A stretch of 64,000 nt of DNA from Pseudomonadota bacterium (GTDB lineage Bacteria; Pseudomonadota; Gammaproteobacteria; Steroidobacterales; Woeseiaceae), in NCBI GenBank assembly GCA_022572185.1, contig JACZWL010000010.1, forward strand, positions 1 to 64,000, read 5' to 3'. A program made the position numbers and the translations under genes. The stretch's first letter is position 1. Each line of letters begins with the position of its first letter. Below, piece after piece: positions 33,323-46,847 of this stretch. A model generated the notes under the pieces. That model ran no database searches. It was not told the DNA's origin and saw only the letters and a list, made by a program, of their open reading frames with translations.

Positions 33323-34239
33323 TTGTCACCGAGATCGAGTTGACTGGTCTTCAATATCAGCGACAGCGGCTGACCGTTTCGCACCACGGTGACCGAAACC
33401 TGGTCCGAATTGCCGAGTGACTGAAATATCTGCATTGCCTGTTGAGGATCCGTCAGGCTCGCACCGTTGATATCCTTGATCAGGTCACCCGGGCGCAGGC
33501 CGAGCGCTGCAAATTGCTTGCGGTCCCGACCAGGATACACCCGGTAGCCCTGCATCTGACCCGCTACCATGTACGGAGTTGGCCGAACCACGTCGGCGAG
33601 TTTCGCGACGTTTTGCGAGATGACGGTCTGGATACTCCGGTTGCTGCTCGAGGCACGGTTGACAGATGTGGTATTTCGCCTGACCGGCACCGGACTTTGC
33701 GGAAATTCTTTCGGCAGTTTCAGGGCTCTCAGCGCGCCACCCTCGTTGAGCACTACCCGGTCCGGATAGACCGCATGCAGGGTCGTACCGGGTACAACGG
33801 TGTCCCGGATGCCATAGACTTTCTCCTCATTGCGGCTGTCCGCGATGATCGCCAGCCCTTCGTCAGGCCGCATTCCAGCAATCGTACCCTTGAGCAAGAG
33901 ATTCTGGCGGGTTTCTGCAAGGTCCTCATCGATGACGGGCGGGGCCTCGGTCACGGCCCCGTCGGTGCTTGCCGCGCCGAAAATATGGGCATTGGCGATG
34001 GCTTGCACGTTCGCGCGCGACCCCACTGCGCCTCCTGCGCTGACCTGCGAGGGTATGGTCACGACCGGATCGCCGGCCGAGGAGCCGGGCATCAGCATCC
34101 AGATGATCCTGGCCAGTTGCCAGGCGATCGCGATGACCAGCATCAGAGTCACCCAGCGCGGCAATAACTGATTGACAGCAGACAGCGTTCGCTCGCCGTC
34201 AAAGTGCCTGAAATCGGACCATTTCGCTTCAATTGTCAT
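33319..34239 (-). CDS. gspC: Type II secretion protein GspC
   Basis: The protein has a membrane helix at about residues 28-48 (WVTLMLVIAIAWQLARIIW), a periplasmic homology region (LLKGTIAGMRPDEGLAIIAD) and a C-terminal PDZ-like domain (ALGLRPGDLIKDINGASL). GspC links the inner-membrane platform to GspD. The ATG at 34239 (MTIEAKWSDF) is chosen because it gives the usual short cytoplasmic lead; the frame is open to 34326. It heads the leftward gspC-D-E-F operon. Confidence 0.93.
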   Translation of the reverse strand: MTIEAKWSDFRHFDGERTLSAVNQLLPRWVTLMLVIAIAWQLARIIWMLMPGSSAGDPVVTIPSQVSAGGAVGSRANVQAIANAHIFGAASTDGAVTEAPPVIDEDLAETRQNLLLKGTIAGMRPDEGLAIIADSRNEEKVYGIRDTVVPGTTLHAVYPDRVVLNEGGALRALKLPKEFPQSPVPVRRNTTSVNRASSSNRSIQTVISQNVAKLADVVRPTPYMVAGQMQGYRVYPGRDRKQFAALGLRPGDLIKDINGASLTDPQQAMQIFQSLGNSDQVSVTVVRNGQPLSLILKTSQLDLGDK

Positions 34240-34549
34240 AAAGACCTGACCCGCTCGATACCCATGAATATGCCCACTACCCCTGTCATTGACGCAGCAG
34301 GGGGATAATAAGGTTTCAATGCCCACTCAAACAAGCCCAGAACAGCAAAAAAACCTATATACGGCAAGTATATACCCCTAATTTCTAAATCTTTTTGGAG
34401 ATACCGTGGCCGGGCTGTGCGGGTTTATGGAGAAATGTGCGGACCAGGGTTGGAGTCATAGGCGCCGGGCCCATATATAATGGGCTCCAGAGCCGGTGCG
34501 GCAGGCGCGTTTGCCGGTCAATTCGCTGAAATGAAGACTTTTGGCAGCT
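34240..34549. promoter_or_regulatory. Divergent gspC/clpS control region
   Basis: A gap of about 310 bp. On the plus strand a TATAAT lies at 34476-34481, with only a poor -35 (TTGGAG, 20-bp spacing), so it is a weak clpS promoter candidate. I see no convincing promoter for the gsp operon and no RNA gene. Confidence 0.4.
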
Positions 34550-34879
34550 ATGTCTGAACAGGAAAAAAACGATCTGTATCGCGATGGCCACGACCTGGCG
34601 ATCGCAGAAGCCCGGCCGAAGTTGAAACGGCCGTCGCTTTATGAGGTCATACTAATCAACGACGACTACACGCCCATGGAGTTTGTGGTTGAAGTATTGG
34701 AATCCATTTTCAACATGGAACGCTCGAACGCGACACGGGTGATGCTCGAAGTGCATACCAAGGGCAAGGGCATTTGCGGCGTCTACAATTTCGAAATTGC
34801 CGAAACGAAGGTCGCACAGGTCATGAGCATTGCACAGCAGCAGCAACATCCCTTGTTGTGTACGATGGAGGAGTCCTGA
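34550..34879 (+). CDS. clpS: N-recognin/ClpA adaptor ClpS
   Basis: The 109-residue protein has the ClpS core: [20 protein letters not shown] with the N-degron-binding NDD...M residues, [16 protein letters not shown], and IAETKVAQV. ClpS binds N-terminal Leu, Phe, Tyr and Trp and hands substrates to ClpAP. The ATG at 34550 is preferred over a TTG at 34541. clpA follows 42 bp later. Confidence 0.96.
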   Translation: MSEQEKNDLYRDGHDLAIAEARPKLKRPSLYEVILINDDYTPMEFVVEVLESIFNMERSNATRVMLEVHTKGKGICGVYNFEIAETKVAQVMSIAQQQQHPLLCTMEES

Positions 34880-34921
34880 TCAGGGCGCGAATGCGCGGAT
34901 CGGTGAAACGAGAAAGGCCCG

Positions 34922-37195
34922 ATGTTAAGTAGCGAACTGGAATTTTGTCTCAACGAAGCATTTCAAAATGCTCGTGAGCGCTGCCATGAATTCATGACGG
35001 TTGAACATTTGCTGCTGGCGCTCCTGGACATCCCCAAAGTGCATGAGATCCTGAAAGCCTGTGATTCCAATGTCACACAGCTTCGCCGGCAGTTAACCGA
35101 ATTCATCGACGAGGCAACACCATTGATGCTCGATGGAGAAGAGGGCGATGTGCAGCCCACGCTCGGCTTCCAACGCGTGTTGCAGCGCGCAGTCTTCCAC
35201 GTGCAGTCCAGCGGCAGGAAGGAAGTCACCGGCAGCAATGTATTGGTGGCGATTTTCAGCGAGAAACAATCACAGGCCGTGTACTTCCTCGGGCTTCAGA
35301 ACGTCACGAGACTCGATGTCGTGAATTACATCGCACATGGCATGCCGCAATTGCCCAGTGAGGGTGCCGAGGAAGACATCGACACGTCTCTCGATCCTGA
35401 TGCTGAACCCGAATCCAGCGCTCTCAAGAAATACGCCACGAACCTCAATCAGTTGGCGATCGAGGGCAAAATCGATCCGTTGATCGGCCGCGAGCTCGAA
35501 ATTGAAAGGACGGTTCAAATACTTTGCCGGCGAAGAAAAAACAACCCGCTGTATGTCGGCGAGGCGGGCGTCGGTAAGACGGCTATCGCAGAAGGTCTGG
35601 CGCGACTGATCACAGAAGAGCGTGTGCCGGAAGTGTTGCATGACAGCACGATCTACGCACTCGACATGGGGACGCTTATCGCCGGTACTAAATATCGGGG
35701 CGATTTCGAAAAGCGCCTGAAAGCCGTGATCGCCGAGATCCGGCAGGACCCGGGAGCGATCCTCTTCATCGACGAAATTCATACAGTTATCGGAGCCGGT
35801 GCAGCGTCTGGCGGCGTCATGGATGCGTCAAACCTGATCAAGCCGGTGCTGGCCAACGGTGAGATTCGCTGCATCGGATCGACGACTTATACCGAATACC
35901 GTGGTGTCTTCGAAAAAGATCATGCGCTTGCGCGCCGCTTTCAGAAAATCGACGTTCCAGAGCCAAGCATCGAGGAAACAATCGCTATCCTGAACGGCCT
36001 CAAGAGCCGTTTCGAGGAACATCACGGCGTGAAATACGATGCCGAAGCGCTTGAGGTTGCGGCGGAACTGGCGGCCAAATATATCAACGACCGTCGACTG
36101 CCGGATAAAGCGATCGATGTGATCGATGAGGCGGGTGCCAGCCTGCGCCTGAAACCCGTAGCGGAGCGCGGCGATCGAGTCACCGTGGAGATGATCGAAA
36201 ACATCATTGCGAAAATGGCGCGCATCCCACCGAAGAGTGTGTCGGCATCCGACAAGGACGTGCTTAAGACGCTCGAGCGCGATTTGAAGCTGACGATCTT
36301 CGGTCAGGATAAAGCGATCCAGGCCTTGAGCGCGGCGATCAAGATGGCACGATCCGGGCTGACCGATGAGGGCAAGCCGATCGGTTCGTTCCTGTTTTCC
36401 GGCCCGACAGGCGTCGGCAAGACCGAAGTGACTCGTCAGCTCGCGTTGGTCATGGGTGTCGAGCTGATTCGTTTCGACATGTCTGAATACATGGAACGCC
36501 ATACAGTGTCGCGACTGATCGGTGCCCCGCCTGGTTACGTCGGTTTTGATCAGGGCGGCTTGCTGACTGAGGCAGTAACCAAGAATCCACATGCCGTTGT
36601 ATTGCTCGACGAGATAGAAAAGGCGCATCCCGACGTCTTCAATCTGCTGTTGCAAGTGATGGACCACGGCACACTGACCGACAACAATGGCCGCCAGGCG
36701 GACTTCCGGAACATCATCCTGGTAATGACGACGAACGCCGGCGCGCAGGAAATGAGTCGTGCGTCGATCGGATTCACTGAGCAGGATCACAGCAGCGACG
36801 GCATGGCCATTATCAAGAAGTCGTTCACGCCGGAGTTCCGCAACAGGCTGGATGCAATCATTCAGTTCGCATCACTGGATGCTCATTCGATTGCGCGCGT
36901 CGTCGATAAATTGGTCGTCGAACTGGAAGCGAAGCTCGGTTCAAACAATGTCACGCTGGAACTCGACGATGCAGCGCGTAACTGGATCGCGGAACGCGGT
37001 TACGACCCCAAGATGGGTGCACGGCCGATGGCACGGATAATCCAGGAGCAAATCAAGCGGCCGCTGGCCGAAGAATTGCTGTTTGGCAGTCTGGCCGATG
37101 GCGGTCACGTCCGCATCTGTGTCGCAGCCGACGGCAACCTGGAACTCAAGTCTGAGCCCGCGACGAAAGAATTGGCACACCTGCCCGAAGAGTAA
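34922..37195 (+). CDS. clpA: ATP-dependent Clp protease ATPase subunit ClpA
   Basis: The 757-residue AAA+ unfoldase has an N-terminal Clp repeat domain (MLSSELEFCLNEAFQNARE) and two ATPase modules. Walker A of D1 is GEAGVGKTA (about residue 214) and of D2 is GPTGVGKTE (about residue 494). ClpP-binding loop and arginine fingers were not checked residue by residue. With ClpS it degrades N-degron substrates; Aat, which makes such substrates, is encoded 330 bp downstream on the other strand. Confidence 0.97.
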   Translation: MLSSELEFCLNEAFQNARERCHEFMTVEHLLLALLDIPKVHEILKACDSNVTQLRRQLTEFIDEATPLMLDGEEGDVQPTLGFQRVLQRAVFHVQSSGRKEVTGSNVLVAIFSEKQSQAVYFLGLQNVTRLDVVNYIAHGMPQLPSEGAEEDIDTSLDPDAEPESSALKKYATNLNQLAIEGKIDPLIGRELEIERTVQILCRRRKNNPLYVGEAGVGKTAIAEGLARLITEERVPEVLHDSTIYALDMGTLIAGTKYRGDFEKRLKAVIAEIRQDPGAILFIDEIHTVIGAGAASGGVMDASNLIKPVLANGEIRCIGSTTYTEYRGVFEKDHALARRFQKIDVPEPSIEETIAILNGLKSRFEEHHGVKYDAEALEVAAELAAKYINDRRLPDKAIDVIDEAGASLRLKPVAERGDRVTVEMIENIIAKMARIPPKSVSASDKDVLKTLERDLKLTIFGQDKAIQALSAAIKMARSGLTDEGKPIGSFLFSGPTGVGKTEVTRQLALVMGVELIRFDMSEYMERHTVSRLIGAPPGYVGFDQGGLLTEAVTKNPHAVVLLDEIEKAHPDVFNLLLQVMDHGTLTDNNGRQADFRNIILVMTTNAGAQEMSRASIGFTEQDHSSDGMAIIKKSFTPEFRNRLDAIIQFASLDAHSIARVVDKLVVELEAKLGSNNVTLELDDAARNWIAERGYDPKMGARPMARIIQEQIKRPLAEELLFGSLADGGHVRICVAADGNLELKSEPATKELAHLPEE

Positions 37196-37201
37196 GAATG
37201 G

Positions 37202-37251
37202 AATTCAGGGGTCGAACCGCTAAGGGGATTTAGCGGTTCGACCCCTGAATT
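37202..37251. terminator. Perfect 22-bp inverted repeat, bidirectional terminator
   Basis: Arms 37202-37223 and 37230-37251 are perfectly complementary over 22 bp with a 6-nt loop (GGGGAT). The stem contains AGGGGTCGAACCGCTAA. It fills the gap between the convergent clpA and infA stops. A short A/T flank rather than a T-run follows, so it may also be a mobile palindromic repeat used as terminator. Confidence 0.75.
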
Positions 37252-37253
37252 TA

Positions 37254-37472
37254 TTACCGACCCCGATAGATGATCCGGCCCTTGCTGAGATCATAGGGTG
37301 TTAACTCCACGGTGACACTGTCGCCGGTCAGTATCCGAATGTAATTCTTGCGCATCTTGCCCGATATATGCGCTGTAATGACATGGCCGTTTTCGAGCTC
37401 AACACGAAATGTCGTGTTGGGCAGCGTCTCGGTCACGACGCCTTCCATCTGTAGTGCTTCTTCTTTTGCCAC
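37254..37472 (-). CDS. infA: Translation initiation factor IF-1
   Basis: The 72-residue protein begins [20 protein letters not shown] and ends [13 protein letters not shown], the full IF-1 OB fold. It binds the ribosomal A site during initiation. Its place between clpA (convergent) and aat (same strand, upstream) is the conserved gammaproteobacterial arrangement. Confidence 0.98.
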   Translation of the reverse strand: MAKEEALQMEGVVTETLPNTTFRVELENGHVITAHISGKMRKNYIRILTGDSVTVELTPYDLSKGRIIYRGR

Positions 37473-37523
37473 AACTCTGATCTATGTTCCAAAAGGCTCG
37501 AGAATTGTGCAGAAACCATCGCC

Positions 37524-38279
37524 TTATTGCAACGCGGGATCGCTGTCCAGGCTCATTAATGCCGGCAGCGGCATGCGGTTTTGCGGCCATTCAGCGAATT
37601 TCGTTGCAGGATCGCAGGCACGTTCGAGCAAAGCCGCGAATTCCGACCGCGGCATGAGTATTGCCCCGAGACTCGTCAGGTGTGGCGATCCGACCTGACA
37701 GTCGAGGATTTCAAAGCGATGGCGGACGAGCAGCCCGCACAGTGTCCACATGGCGATTTTCGAGGCGTTGGATTCCTGACTGAACATCGATTCGCCGAAG
37801 AAGGCCTTGCCGATTGCGAGCCCGTACAAGCCACCGACGAGCTCATCGTCCCGCCAGATTTCCACCGAGTGCGCCCAACCCTGGCCGTGCAGCGTTGAGT
37901 ATGCCTCGATCATCTCATCTGTAATCCATGTTCCCTTCTGGCCGACTCGATTGGCCGCACAGGCCTCGACGACGGCACTAAAAGCTTTGTTGAAACTAAT
38001 CTCCAGGGCTGAGTTTTGCATGGAGCGACGAAGACGGCGCGCCAGGTGAAAGGAGTCCGGCAGCATGACGCAACGTGGGTCTGGAGACCACCAGAGAATC
38101 GGCTGGCCGCTGTCAAACCAGGGAAACACGCCTCGGCGGTAGGCGTACAGGAGTCTGTCAGGCGCGAGATTGCCACCTGCTGCCAACAGGCCATCGGGTA
38201 CGGTTAGCGCCGCAGCAATGTCCGGAAATGCTTCCGGCGGATCATCCTGACTGATCCACGCAATACGTGGCGTGCTCAC
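37524..38279 (-). CDS. aat: Leucyl/phenylalanyl-tRNA-protein transferase
   Basis: The 251-residue enzyme transfers Leu or Phe from tRNA to proteins with N-terminal Lys or Arg, creating ClpS substrates. Motifs include GLLAAGGNL, YRRGVFPWF, ILWWSPDPRCV, AYSTLHGQGWAHSVE and GGLYGLAIGKAFFGESMFS. It starts at a GTG overlapping the upstream gene's stop by 4 bp. Proximity to clpS-clpA places the whole N-degron pathway here. Confidence 0.97.
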   Translation of the reverse strand: MSTPRIAWISQDDPPEAFPDIAAALTVPDGLLAAGGNLAPDRLLYAYRRGVFPWFDSGQPILWWSPDPRCVMLPDSFHLARRLRRSMQNSALEISFNKAFSAVVEACAANRVGQKGTWITDEMIEAYSTLHGQGWAHSVEIWRDDELVGGLYGLAIGKAFFGESMFSQESNASKIAMWTLCGLLVRHRFEILDCQVGSPHLTSLGAILMPRSEFAALLERACDPATKFAEWPQNRMPLPALMSLDSDPALQ

Positions 38280-39439
38280 GACTCCCGCTCCGTACCGTCC
38301 GCCCCTTCGCCGATGCGATAGGGCGTATGCGTACCTGCCGCATCCATATAACGATCGATATGTTGCCCCTCTTCACGCAAGTAGCTTCGGATCGCTGCAT
38401 AGAATTCCGGATGTGCCAGCCAGTGTGCCGACCAGGTCGTTGTGGGCACGAACCCTCTGCTGAGTTTGTGTTCGCCCTGTGTGCCCGGTTCAAATATTTT
38501 CTTCTTGTTTGCGATGCAGTACTTGATGCCCTGGTAGTAACAGGTTTCGAAGTGCAGTGAATTGTAGTGAGCGTCGCTTCCCCAGTAACGTCCATAGAGA
38601 ACATTGTCACTCTCGTAAAAAACGGCTGCTGCGATTAATGCCTTCTGTCGTTCGGCCAGGACCAGTAGAATCGTGCCGGGCAGATGCTTCGACACATCAA
38701 GAAAGAAGTCGAGGTCGAAGTAGGGCATCGAACCACGTCTGAGAAATGTCACACTGATAAGTTGATAGACATCCTTCCAAAGTGCGTGATCAATGTCCTC
38801 GCCGTGCAACCACCGAAACGTAATTCCGTCTTCCACAACCCGGCGCCGCTCACGTTTCACTTTTTTTCGCTTTGCGGAGCTGAATTTGCGCAGGAAATCA
38901 TCAAAATCCCGATAGCCCTGGTTGTGCCAGTGGAACTGACAATCCTTGCGCAGTTGCAAGCCGGACTCACGGAGCACGGATAATTCGTCGGGCTCGGGAA
39001 ACAGCACATGAAATGAGGAACAGTCCGTATCGCGCGCAAGCTGAATCGCTGATGCCACCAATGTCCTTGCGAGATCCTTGTCGCGCCTGTCGCCGAGCAA
39101 AAGTCTGGTGCTTGGCGCCGGCGTAAAGGGCACCGCAGAGATCAGCTTGGGGTAGTAGTCAATGCCGGCCCGGTGATAGGCCTGGGCCCAGCTCCAGTCG
39201 AATACAAACTCGCCCCAGGAATGGGCCTTTTCATAAAGTGGCATTGCCGCTCGAATTTTTCCATCCGGCCCATACAAGGCAAGGTGCCTCGGCGTCCAGC
39301 CGGTCGCCGGAGAAACGCAACCGGTATTCTCCGCCGCGGCGAGAAATTCGTGCCTGAGAAACGGAAAAGTGCTGCCCGCAAGGCGGTTCCACTCATGCGC
39401 GTCAAACTTGGCAATGCTGTCGTGAATTTCGACCTGCAT
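38276..39439 (-). CDS. FemAB/GNAT-like acyltransferase family protein (COG3146 type)
   Basis: The 387-residue protein resembles the COG3146/DUF482 group, a peptidoglycan-bridge-like acyltransferase fold. Visible motifs are FLRHEFLAAAENTGCVSPATGW at the N-terminus (split), YHRAGIDYYPKL, and the C-terminal FEPGTQGEHKLSRGF and PTTTWSAHW. The function is unproven; a nitrogen-terminal or amino-acyl transfer role has been suggested for the family. It overlaps aat by 4 bp and lies 24 bp after trxB, so it is part of a trxB-(this)-aat transcript. It has no signal peptide. Confidence 0.85.
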   Translation of the reverse strand: MQVEIHDSIAKFDAHEWNRLAGSTFPFLRHEFLAAAENTGCVSPATGWTPRHLALYGPDGKIRAAMPLYEKAHSWGEFVFDWSWAQAYHRAGIDYYPKLISAVPFTPAPSTRLLLGDRRDKDLARTLVASAIQLARDTDCSSFHVLFPEPDELSVLRESGLQLRKDCQFHWHNQGYRDFDDFLRKFSSAKRKKVKRERRRVVEDGITFRWLHGEDIDHALWKDVYQLISVTFLRRGSMPYFDLDFFLDVSKHLPGTILLVLAERQKALIAAAVFYESDNVLYGRYWGSDAHYNSLHFETCYYQGIKYCIANKKKIFEPGTQGEHKLSRGFVPTTTWSAHWLAHPEFYAAIRSYLREEGQHIDRYMDAAGTHTPYRIGEGADGTERES

Positions 39440-39463
39440 CGGCGCCGGTCCTGATCCAGGCCG

Positions 39464-40762
<1,299 letters not shown>

Positions 40763-43081
40763 ATGGTCAGAACCAGCCAGTCAGCAAAGCCAGCAGCCCG
40801 GATATCGGCCCAGGTCGGTCGCACGCTTCGTGAGGGCGCATTGTGGGTATTCGGTTCGCTGTCGCTGATCCTGTGGGTGGCGCTCTTTAGCTATGATCCG
40901 GCTGACCCCGGCTTTACTCAGGCGAGCGGCTCAGGCGAAGTCCATAACAGCATTGGCGCAGCCGGCGCGCTGGTTGCCGACCTGCTTTTCAATTTCTTTG
41001 GCCGTCCGGCCTACCTCTTCACCGTGATGGTTTTCTATCTGGGCTGGATGATCTACCGTGAGCAAAAAACGCAACAAGCATTAACAAGAGCCGACTATGC
41101 GCTTCGCGTGGGCGGCTTCATCGCCACCCTGATCACGAGTTGTGCGTTGGCGAGCCTGCATTTTTCGCCGCTTGGTTTTCGTGAAACGGCCGGCGGCATT
41201 ATCGGTCAGATCGTGGGTGGCGGCATGGAGTCGCTGATGAAACTGCTCGGTGCGAGCACGCTCCTGTTATTCCTTTGGATCGCATCCATTTCTGTCTTCC
41301 TGGGAATTTCCTGGTTCAGCGTCATGGATCGAATTGGCCGATGGTGTCTTGTCGGCTGGGAATCAGGGCGTGCGAAACTCGGCGAGCTGCGCGACAAAGC
41401 GGAAGGCCGGCGCAAGCAAGCGGCCCGCCAGGAAGCGTTTGAGGCCGAGAAAAAGCGCACCCTGGGGCGCATACCTCCGCGCATTGAGCCGGGCCTGCCG
41501 GCGCTCGAGAAGAGTGTGCGCGCAGAAAGAGAACGTCAGGTGCCGTTGTTCGAGCCGCCCGAAGCCGGTGAATTGCCGCCATTGTCGCTGCTCGATGACC
41601 CGCCGGCTCAAAAACAAGGGTACTCGGACGAATCGCTCGAGGCGATGTCACGGCTGGTCGAGCTGAAACTCCTGGATTTCGGCATCGAAGTCCAGGTTGT
41701 GTCGGTGTCTCCCGGGCCGATCATTACGCGCTTTGAACTTGACCCCGCACCCGGCGTCAAAGTCAGCCAGATCACCAATCTCGCCAAGGACCTCGCCAGG
41801 GCCTTGTCGGTCGTCAGCGTACGGGTCGTCGAAGTGATACCGGGCAAGTCATTTGTCGGCCTTGAAATACCAAATGAAAACAGAGAGTTAGTAACTCTGG
41901 GCGAGATACTGAAATCGACGGCATATGACGAGCTTGCTTCACCCCTGACACTCGCGCTCGGCAAGGACATCGGCGGCAATTCGGTTGTTGCGGATCTTTC
42001 ACGTATGCCGCATCTGCTGATAGCCGGCACGACGGGCTCCGGCAAATCGGTCGCTATCAATGCCATGGTGTTGAGCCTTCTTTATAAAGCGAAACCGGAG
42101 CACGTGCGGCTCATCATGGTGGATCCAAAGATGCTCGAGCTATCGGTCTATGAGGGCATTCCGCACCTGCTCACGCCGGTTGTCACCGACATGAAAGAAG
42201 CAGCGAATGCGCTGCGTTGGTGTGTTGTGGAAATGGATCGCCGATATCGTTTGATGTCCGCATTGGGCGTTCGCAACATTGGTGGCTACAACCGCAAGGT
42301 GAGAGACGCCATCCAGTCGGGAAGGCCAATTCCGGACCCGACTTTCACGCCGCCTCCTCTGCAGGACGAGGACGCGCCGGTCGAGCACCCGACCCTCACG
42401 CCGTTGCCGTTTATCGTCGTCATTATCGACGAGTTGGCCGATTTGATAATCGTCGTCGGCAAGAAAATCGAGGAGCTGATTGCACGCCTTGCACAAAAAG
42501 CACGTGCGTCCGGCATACATATGTTGCTTGCAACACAGCGGCCGTCTGTTGATGTGATTACGGGCCTTATCAAGGCGAATATTCCCTGTCGCATCGCGTT
42601 TCAGGTCTCCGCGAAGGTCGATTCGCGAACGATACTCGATCAAATGGGAGCCGAAACCTTGCTCGGTCATGGCGACATGCTTTATCTGCCGCCCGGGACC
42701 TCGGTGCCGATTCGGGTGCACGGCGCATTCGTGGCCGATCACGAAGTGCACGCGGTGGTGCGGAATCTCAAGAAGAGTGGCGCACCACGGTACATCGATG
42801 AGATATTGCAGGCGCCGACAAGCGCAACACCCGGGCTTGCTGGCATCGATTCGATGCCAGCTTACGGGATCGATGCGGAGCAGGATCCCTTGTACGATCA
42901 GGCCGTTCAGATCGTCATCGAGACCCGAAAAGCGTCGATTTCAGGCGTTCAGCGCCGGCTCAAGATCGGCTACAACCGTGCGGCGCGCATGGTCGAATCG
43001 ATGGAGCAGGCAGGGCTGGTAGGGCCGCTGCAGTCGAACGGAAGCCGGGAAATCCTGGTCCCTGTTGCCACAAATGAGTGA
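40763..43081 (+). CDS. ftsK: DNA translocase FtsK
   Basis: The 772-residue protein has four membrane helices in the first ~180 residues, a short linker, the alpha-beta motor with Walker A GTTGSGKS (about residue 422), and Walker [13 protein letters not shown]. The C-terminal gamma winged helix ([20 protein letters not shown] in near form) reads KOPS sites. It pumps chromosomes at the septum and activates XerCD. The linker is short relative to E. coli FtsK. The ATG at 40763 ([11 protein letters not shown]) gives the conserved start before the first membrane helix. lolA follows by 18 bp. Confidence 0.95.
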   Translation: MVRTSQSAKPAARISAQVGRTLREGALWVFGSLSLILWVALFSYDPADPGFTQASGSGEVHNSIGAAGALVADLLFNFFGRPAYLFTVMVFYLGWMIYREQKTQQALTRADYALRVGGFIATLITSCALASLHFSPLGFRETAGGIIGQIVGGGMESLMKLLGASTLLLFLWIASISVFLGISWFSVMDRIGRWCLVGWESGRAKLGELRDKAEGRRKQAARQEAFEAEKKRTLGRIPPRIEPGLPALEKSVRAERERQVPLFEPPEAGELPPLSLLDDPPAQKQGYSDESLEAMSRLVELKLLDFGIEVQVVSVSPGPIITRFELDPAPGVKVSQITNLAKDLARALSVVSVRVVEVIPGKSFVGLEIPNENRELVTLGEILKSTAYDELASPLTLALGKDIGGNSVVADLSRMPHLLIAGTTGSGKSVAINAMVLSLLYKAKPEHVRLIMVDPKMLELSVYEGIPHLLTPVVTDMKEAANALRWCVVEMDRRYRLMSALGVRNIGGYNRKVRDAIQSGRPIPDPTFTPPPLQDEDAPVEHPTLTPLPFIVVIIDELADLIIVVGKKIEELIARLAQKARASGIHMLLATQRPSVDVITGLIKANIPCRIAFQVSAKVDSRTILDQMGAETLLGHGDMLYLPPGTSVPIRVHGAFVADHEVHAVVRNLKKSGAPRYIDEILQAPTSATPGLAGIDSMPAYGIDAEQDPLYDQAVQIVIETRKASISGVQRRLKIGYNRAARMVESMEQAGLVGPLQSNGSREILVPVATNE

Positions 43082-43099
43082 CATTCCTGTGAGGCTGAA

Positions 43100-43789
43100 T
43101 TGAAAGCATATTCATTATTTATTGCCCTGTCCGGGCTCATGTTATGCAGCTCGATTTTTGCGGCCGAGCCGGGCATGGTCAGCGAAGCCGAGGGCAAGGC
43201 GCTCGTCGAAAATTTCGTGCTTAATATTCGGACACTGAAGGGCCGCTTCGAACAGTCGCTGGTCGACGCGGACAATCAGCTTGTCGAAACATCGAGCGGG
43301 ACACTCGAAATCCAACGCCCCGGTCAGTTTCGTTGGGTCTACGTTGAGCCCTATGAGCAGGTACTCGTTGCCGATGGTTTGAATGTGTGGAGCTACGATG
43401 TCGATCTGGCGCAAGTGACAGTCAAGCCGCAACTGGAAGTTCTCAGAAACACGCCGGCCTTATTGCTCGGTGGTTCGGAAGATGCGCTGGATCAGTTCGA
43501 TTACGTCGGCAGCTTCAGCGATCGTGGCACGGTTTGGATACGGTTGCGGCCGAAAGATACTGAGAGCGGATTCAACAAAGTCGAGCTTGGATTCACCGAC
43601 GGCAATCTGACCAGGATGATGTTCTCGGATAATCTCGAACAGACAACATTGATTGCACTATTCGATGTTTCTTTAAACGAAGATATCGATGCGGAGCGCT
43701 TTCAGTTTGAACCACCGGAAGGTGTCGATATCGTCGGCACACCGGTAAAGGTCAACGAAAGCAACACGGACGACGCAGCGGAATCGTAG
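43100..43789 (+). CDS. lolA: Outer-membrane lipoprotein carrier LolA
   Basis: The 229-residue protein has a signal peptide (SLFIALSGLMLCSSIFAAE) and the LolA fold: TLKGRFEQSLVDADNQ, GTLEIQRPGQFRWVYVEPY, GLNVWSYDVDLAQVTV. It ferries lipoproteins across the periplasm. Translation appears to start at a TTG with GAGG upstream. The C-terminal tail is acidic. The ftsK-lolA-rarA-serS order is conserved in gammaproteobacteria, here with a VanZ gene inserted. No LolCDE or LolB gene is in the window. Confidence 0.94.
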   Translation: MKAYSLFIALSGLMLCSSIFAAEPGMVSEAEGKALVENFVLNIRTLKGRFEQSLVDADNQLVETSSGTLEIQRPGQFRWVYVEPYEQVLVADGLNVWSYDVDLAQVTVKPQLEVLRNTPALLLGGSEDALDQFDYVGSFSDRGTVWIRLRPKDTESGFNKVELGFTDGNLTRMMFSDNLEQTTLIALFDVSLNEDIDAERFQFEPPEGVDIVGTPVKVNESNTDDAAES

Positions 43790-44192
43790 ATGTTGCCACT
43801 GCGCCATGAAAAGCGTTGGCGTGTAGCCGGCATCGGAATATTGTTTGTCTTTCTGGCGGCGGCAGTGACACCGACTTTATGGTTCTGGCCCGATATTTCC
43901 CAGACCAGATTCCCGCTGCTGGATAAATGGCTGCACATCCTGTCATTCCTCTTCCTGTCCTTGTGGTTCTCCGGACAATACAAGCGCAGTTCATATTGGC
44001 GACTGGTAGTCGGTCTCACGACATTTGGCGTATTGATCGAGCTGTGCCAACGCATGATCTCCTATCGGACGGCCGAGTGGATGGACCTCGTCGCTGATCT
44101 ATTCGGCATAGGCATTGGGTTCATCATTGCTGTCGCTGGCGCCGGTGGCTGGAGCCTGCGATTCGAGCAGTGGCTCGCAACAAAGAGTGTGG

Positions 44193-44209
<17 letters not shown>
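43790..44209 (+). CDS. VanZ-like membrane protein
   Basis: The 139-residue protein has four predicted helices: about residues 10-28, 48-62, 70-88 and 103-122. The VanZ signature LLDKWLHILSFLFLSLWFSG and ELCQRMISYRTAEWMDLVADLFGI (in parts) is clear. VanZ proteins give low-level teicoplanin resistance in some bacteria, but the wider family has no settled function. Its ATG abuts the lolA stop, and its end overlaps rarA by 17 bp, so it is cotranscribed with both. Confidence 0.87.
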
Positions 44210-46810
<2,601 letters not shown>

Positions 46811-46847
46811 CCCATCCCTTCCCGATATCTGATTCTTGGAGGCATGC

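Noticed and set aside
35828-36790. 320-codon open frame opposite clpA
   Set aside because: clpA is intact on the other strand with all AAA+ motifs; the antisense frame has His/Arg-rich shadow composition.
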